NCBI GenBank assembly: GCA_035293565.1
Contig: DATGMP010000107.1
Span: 1 to 64,000 of the forward strand
Direction: 5' to 3'
DNA from: DATGMP01 sp035293565
GTDB taxonomy: Bacteria > Pseudomonadota > Alphaproteobacteria > BOG-932 > Roseiterribacteraceae
Length of the DNA: 64,000 nt
Part shown: positions 61,072 through 64,000 of the stretch, one piece after another
How positions within the stretch are numbered: the first letter of the stretch is position 1
How the letters are laid out: the number at the start of each line of letters is the position of its first letter
Made by a program: the position numbers and the translations under genes
The notes under the pieces: model-generated
Told to the model about the DNA's origin: nothing
Database searches by the model: none
What the model saw: the letters and a program-made list of their open reading frames with translations, nothing else

Positions 61072-61529
61072 AACGCCTGCTGATCGTCGCCCACGCCCCC
61101 TCGCCTCGCACGCTGGAGCTTCGCGAGGCGGTTCTGCGCGGCGCTTCCTCTACCGATATCGAGGGAGTCGAGATCGTGATGCGGCCGCCGCTCGAAGCGG
61201 GCCCGAATGACGTCCTCGCGGCGCAGGCGATCATTCTCGGGACCACCGAAAATCTCGGCTATATGAGCGGCGCGCTGAAGGATTTCTTCGATCGCAGCTA
61301 CTACCCATGCTTGGAGCTCACACAAGGGCTGCCCTACGCCCTGTATATCCGCGCGGGCCATGACGGCACCGGCACGCGGCGTGCCGTCGAAAGCATCGCC
61401 ACGGGTTTGCGCTGGCGCGCTGTTCAGGAGCCTTTGATCTGCCGCGGCGAGTTCAAGGAAGAATTCATCGGCCAATGCGAAGAGCTCGGAATGGCCATGG
61501 CCGCCGGGCTCGAAGCGGGCGTTTTCTGA
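61068..61529 (+). CDS. Flavodoxin-fold NAD(P)H-dependent reductase, apparent CTG start
   Basis: 153 residues if it begins at CTG 61068, which overlaps the upstream stop (CTGA). The next standard start, GTG 61176, would remove the first beta strand and the FMN-phosphate loop seen as RLLIVAHAPSPRTLELREA. Downstream, AIILGTTENLGYMSGALKDF and FDRSYYP are standard flavodoxin features. The non-standard start is inferred from this need and from tight coupling. Confidence 0.65.
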   Translation: MKRLLIVAHAPSPRTLELREAVLRGASSTDIEGVEIVMRPPLEAGPNDVLAAQAIILGTTENLGYMSGALKDFFDRSYYPCLELTQGLPYALYIRAGHDGTGTRRAVESIATGLRWRAVQEPLICRGEFKEEFIGQCEELGMAMAAGLEAGVF

Positions 61530-61541
61530 GGGAGGAAACGG

Positions 61542-62303
61542 ATGGGAATGCTGAATGGCAAAGTCGCGCTGATCACGGGCGCCGGACAAGGTGTCGGTCG
61601 CGGGATAGCCGTCGCCATGGCAAAGGAGGGTGCCGCGATCGCAGTCGCTGGACGCACGGAGTCGAAGATCAAAGACACCTGCGCGGCGATCGCCGCGCAC
61701 GGAGGACGAGCGATTCCAATCGTCTGCGACGTGAAGCACGCGGACGACGTCACGCGCACCGTCGCGAGCACGGTCGAAGCGTTCGGCGGCATCGATATCT
61801 TGGTGAACAATGCCCAAGAGGTTCCGCTCGGCACGCTCCTGGAGGCCAAAGTCGAAGACTATGTCGCTGGATTCGAGTCAGGGCCGATCGCTACGCTGCG
61901 CTTCATGCAAGCTTGCTACCCATACTTGAAGGCCCGCGGCGGCGGATCGATCGTCAATCTCGTGACCGCGGCCGCGGTTCGGTGGGATATGGCCGGATAC
62001 GGCATGCACGGATCCGTGAAGCAGGCAATCCGATCGCTAACCCGCGCAGCGGCCTCCGAATGGGGCCCCGACAACATCCGCACCAACAATATCGCGCCCG
62101 AAGCTCTCTCCCCGGGCTTCGAGGATTGGATGCGAGCGGATCCCGAAACGACGTCGGCCTTCATCAAAACGATCCCGCTCGGCCGCGTCGGTGACTGCGA
62201 ACGCGATATCGGGCGTTTCGTCGTGCTGCTCTGCAGTCCCGGCGCCGAGTATGTTTCCGGTGCCACGATCCCTGTCGATGGCGGCCAGGCGAATTTCGAT
62301 TAG
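61542..62303 (+). CDS. Short-chain dehydrogenase-like protein with lost catalytic Ser and Tyr
   Basis: 253 residues, the third member of the family at 40612 and 41390. The cofactor loop TGAGQGVGRGIAVAMAKEG and NNAQ are kept, but NLASSS has become NLVTAA and the YAAAK site reads HGSVK, so Ser and Tyr are missing while Lys remains. The rest (AVRWDMAGYG, the QAIRSLTRAA block, PVDGGQANFD) is well kept. It is likely a non-redox protein or binds cofactor only. GGGAGGAAACGG precedes the ATG. Confidence 0.8.
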   Translation: MGMLNGKVALITGAGQGVGRGIAVAMAKEGAAIAVAGRTESKIKDTCAAIAAHGGRAIPIVCDVKHADDVTRTVASTVEAFGGIDILVNNAQEVPLGTLLEAKVEDYVAGFESGPIATLRFMQACYPYLKARGGGSIVNLVTAAAVRWDMAGYGMHGSVKQAIRSLTRAAASEWGPDNIRTNNIAPEALSPGFEDWMRADPETTSAFIKTIPLGRVGDCERDIGRFVVLLCSPGAEYVSGATIPVDGGQANFD

Positions 62304-63337
62304 CTGCGCAGCGTGACGACGGTTCTGCCGATCGTCAGCCGCTGATCCATACGATCGAGCGCAGCAGGCAGCTCGTCAAACGGAACGACGCTGCCGACGA
62401 CAGGTCGAATTCGTCCTTCCGCCAGCAACGCCTCCAGCGACTTCTGCACACGCTCACCCACTGACCGCGGCAGCATATGGAAACCCGGCGCGGGATTTTC
62501 AGCCCTTTGATCGCCCGCATAGGCCAGCATCACGCCCATCAGCGAGATGCTGCCGAAGCAAAGAGCGCGCGGCGTCAATGTGGGCCGATCTTCGGCTTCG
62601 ATCCCGCCGGCGAAGCCAATGACCATGATCCTGCCATGCAGCGCGAGACACTTGACCGACGCCTCGGTGACCGTGCCGCCGACGCCGTCGAAGACGAGAT
62701 CGACCCCGCGCCCGCGCGTCGCTTCGAGAACCACCGACGCGAAGTCCTGCTCGCGATAATCGATGGCAATCTCTGCGCCCAGCTCCCGGCATTTCGCGAT
62801 CTTTTTGGCGCCGCCGGCCGTCGCGAGCACGCGAGCGCCGGCGGCAACGGCGAGCTGGATCGCGGCCGACCCGACGCCGCCGGCTCCGGCGTGCACCAGC
62901 ACTGTCTCACCCGCTTGGAGCCGCCCGCGCTCGTGCAGGCCCAGCCATGCCAAATGAAAAGGAAAATAGAAGGCCGCTCCCGCGACATCGTCCAGCCCGG
63001 ACGGCACATCGAAGACCATGCCGGCATCGCCGATTACATAATCGGCATAGCCGCCGTATGCGCCTTTGGCGCAGGCGATCACCCGCCGCCCGAGCCATTT
63101 CTCCGCCCCTGGACCCGCTGCGTCGACATCGCCCAGCACCTCCATGCCGAGCGTGTAGGGAATAGGCGGATTGACCGTGATATAACGGCCGTAACAGCCG
63201 TCGATTTCATTGTAGTTCAAGGCCGACGCACGGTTTCGAACGCGAACCTCCCCTGGCCCGGGCTCCGGTATCGGAACGTCGTCGAGGCGCAGCGCGTCGG
63301 ATGGTCTTCCATATCGATGTACCCGCCACGCTCTCAT
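62300..63337 (-). CDS. Zinc-independent quinone oxidoreductase-like MDR protein
   Basis: 345 residues from ATG 63337 (GGAGGGCAGAGGT upstream). MRAWRVHRYGRPSDALRLDD opens the GroES-like domain, YTLGMEVLGDVDAAG is a conserved loop and HAGAGGVGSAAIQLAVAAGA the NADPH site. It overlaps the convergent SDR stop by four bases. Lies 23 bases after the partial amidohydrolase stop, likely one operon. Confidence 0.85.
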   Translation of the reverse strand: MRAWRVHRYGRPSDALRLDDVPIPEPGPGEVRVRNRASALNYNEIDGCYGRYITVNPPIPYTLGMEVLGDVDAAGPGAEKWLGRRVIACAKGAYGGYADYVIGDAGMVFDVPSGLDDVAGAAFYFPFHLAWLGLHERGRLQAGETVLVHAGAGGVGSAAIQLAVAAGARVLATAGGAKKIAKCRELGAEIAIDYREQDFASVVLEATRGRGVDLVFDGVGGTVTEASVKCLALHGRIMVIGFAGGIEAEDRPTLTPRALCFGSISLMGVMLAYAGDQRAENPAPGFHMLPRSVGERVQKSLEALLAEGRIRPVVGSVVPFDELPAALDRMDQRLTIGRTVVTLRS

Positions 63338-63360
63338 ACCTCTGCCCTCCCCGTCATTGT

Positions 63361-64000
63361 TCAAAACCCGTAGAGCCGGGACGGATTGTCCACCAGAATT
63401 CGGCGCCGCGTCTCCGCATCCGCCCAGTCGGCCAGCAAGCTCAGAACCCTGCCATCATCGATCGGCAGCGGCGGCGCGATATCGGTGGGCCCCCGGCCGG
63501 GCTCCTTCGCATTATTGGGGTGTGGCCAGTCGCTGCCCCAGACAGTGCGCTCCGGGCCCGCGGCGATGAGCGCGCGCGCCAGCGGCATCATGTCGGGATA
63601 GTCGGGCACGAGCGTCGAGCAGCGATAGGCCGCCGACAGCTTGATCCAGACATGACCTGATCGGATCAGGCTCAACAATTGTCCAAAGCCCGCCTGGTCC
63701 AGACCCGCCGCAGCCTTCGCACCACCGAAATGGTCGATAACGACCGGAATCCTCAGGTCCAACAGAACCGGGGCGAGAGCCGAAATCAGCGCCAAATTGC
63801 TAAAAATCTGAATATGCCAGCCGTGCGGCGCGACCCGGGCTGCCGTCTCTTTGAGCAGTCGCGCCGACCGGCCCGGATCGACCTCGCCCATCATTTCGAG
63901 ATTGACCCGCACGCCGCGCACTCCGGCCTGGGCCAGCCGGTCGAGATCGGCCGGTCCCATCCGGTCGTCCAGCACCGCAACGCCCCGCGCACGCTCCATC
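63361..64000 (-). CDS. Amidohydrolase-2 family protein, 5' part outside window
   Basis: About 212 residues of the C-terminal part are visible; the frame is open to the window edge, so the start is missing. DHFGGA, the WIKLSAAYR stretch and VWGSDWPHPN are the metal and Asp sites of lactonases such as 2-pyrone-4,6-dicarboxylate hydrolase. The N-terminal DxH is beyond the edge. It precedes the quinone oxidoreductase by 23 bases. Confidence 0.8.
   Translation of the reverse strand, partial: MERARGVAVLDDRMGPADLDRLAQAGVRGVRVNLEMMGEVDPGRSARLLKETAARVAPHGWHIQIFSNLALISALAPVLLDLRIPVVIDHFGGAKAAAGLDQAGFGQLLSLIRSGHVWIKLSAAYRCSTLVPDYPDMMPLARALIAAGPERTVWGSDWPHPNNAKEPGRGPTDIAPPLPIDDGRVLSLLADWADAETRRRILVDNPSRLYGF

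Overview
The window reads as a high-GC alphaproteobacterial chromosome segment. The evidence is FlaF (a flagellar regulator typical of Alphaproteobacteria) beside fliK, flgD and flgE, an fds-type soluble NAD-linked formate dehydrogenase operon, a ribE-ribBA-ribH cluster, and dense short-chain dehydrogenase and acyl-CoA dehydrogenase content. No rRNA, tRNA, CRISPR array, integrase or intact insertion sequence was seen. Species cannot be named from this sequence alone.

Layout. (1) 1-3710, plus strand: end of a flagellar hook operon (fliK 3' part, flgD, flgE, a TPR protein, flaF), closed by a strong hairpin at 3737-3772. (2) 3795-7968, minus strand: a four-gene phospho-signalling module of two paralogous von Willebrand A proteins, a PP2C phosphatase and a protein-kinase-like protein with a predicted OB-like region and a C-terminal membrane helix. 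It resembles E. coli YegL/YegK/YegI and TerY-P triads. (3) 8188-33475: a large acyl-CoA catabolic region in three blocks. A minus operon (20818 to 8188) encodes a quinone reductase, a bifunctional FadB-type enzyme, IpdA/IpdB ring-opening hydrolase, EchA20-like hydratase, thiolase, ACAD11-like dehydrogenase with its APH-type kinase, a nitronate-monooxygenase-like flavoprotein, two SDRs and a MaoC hydratase. A plus operon (21004-23901) encodes three SDRs and an EthD protein. A second minus operon (31984 to 23903) encodes four acyl-CoA dehydrogenases, a thiolase, a DUF35 protein, a thiolase-like aldolase candidate and a methyltransferase. An HsaA-like monooxygenase is divergent from it. Together these look like breakdown of steroid C/D rings (HIP-CoA) plus side-chain beta-oxidation and retro-aldol cleavage, as in the actinobacterial KstR2 regulon and the Comamonas scd genes. 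(4) 33486-40508: an AsnC/Lrp regulator divergent from fdsG-fdsB-fdsA-fdhD-fdsD-mobB, a NAD-dependent molybdenum formate dehydrogenase with cofactor maturation genes.

(5) 40612-45900: a tandem SDR duplication, an amidohydrolase, a SnoaL-like protein, a stand-alone Lon N-terminal domain protein, a divergent sigma-like factor with a coupled acidic protein, and a possible small membrane protein. (6) 45905-49367: GST-like protein and the riboflavin operon ribE-ribBA-ribH plus a DUF1488-like gene. (7) 49563-52909: a GntR/FCD regulator, a likely small ORF with no standard start codon, and a decayed operon (TonB-dependent receptor tail, frameshifted alpha/beta hydrolase, shrunken old-yellow-enzyme gene), then an SDR. 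(8) 52995-64000: FMN alpha-hydroxyacid dehydrogenase, a 6PGDH-like reductase, a Rieske oxygenase, an ECF sigma/anti-sigma pair behind a diheme cytochrome c and a Tat-type phosphoesterase, an amidohydrolase-flavodoxin-SDR operon (the SDR has lost its catalytic Tyr), a quinone reductase and a partial amidohydrolase.

Overall, the centre and right of the window are a catabolic island for polycyclic or branched hydrophobic acids, with formate oxidation nearby as an NADH source. The least explained parts are the kinase/phosphatase/double-vWA module, the Lon-N/sigma-like locus, and the two ORFs that seem to begin at CTG.
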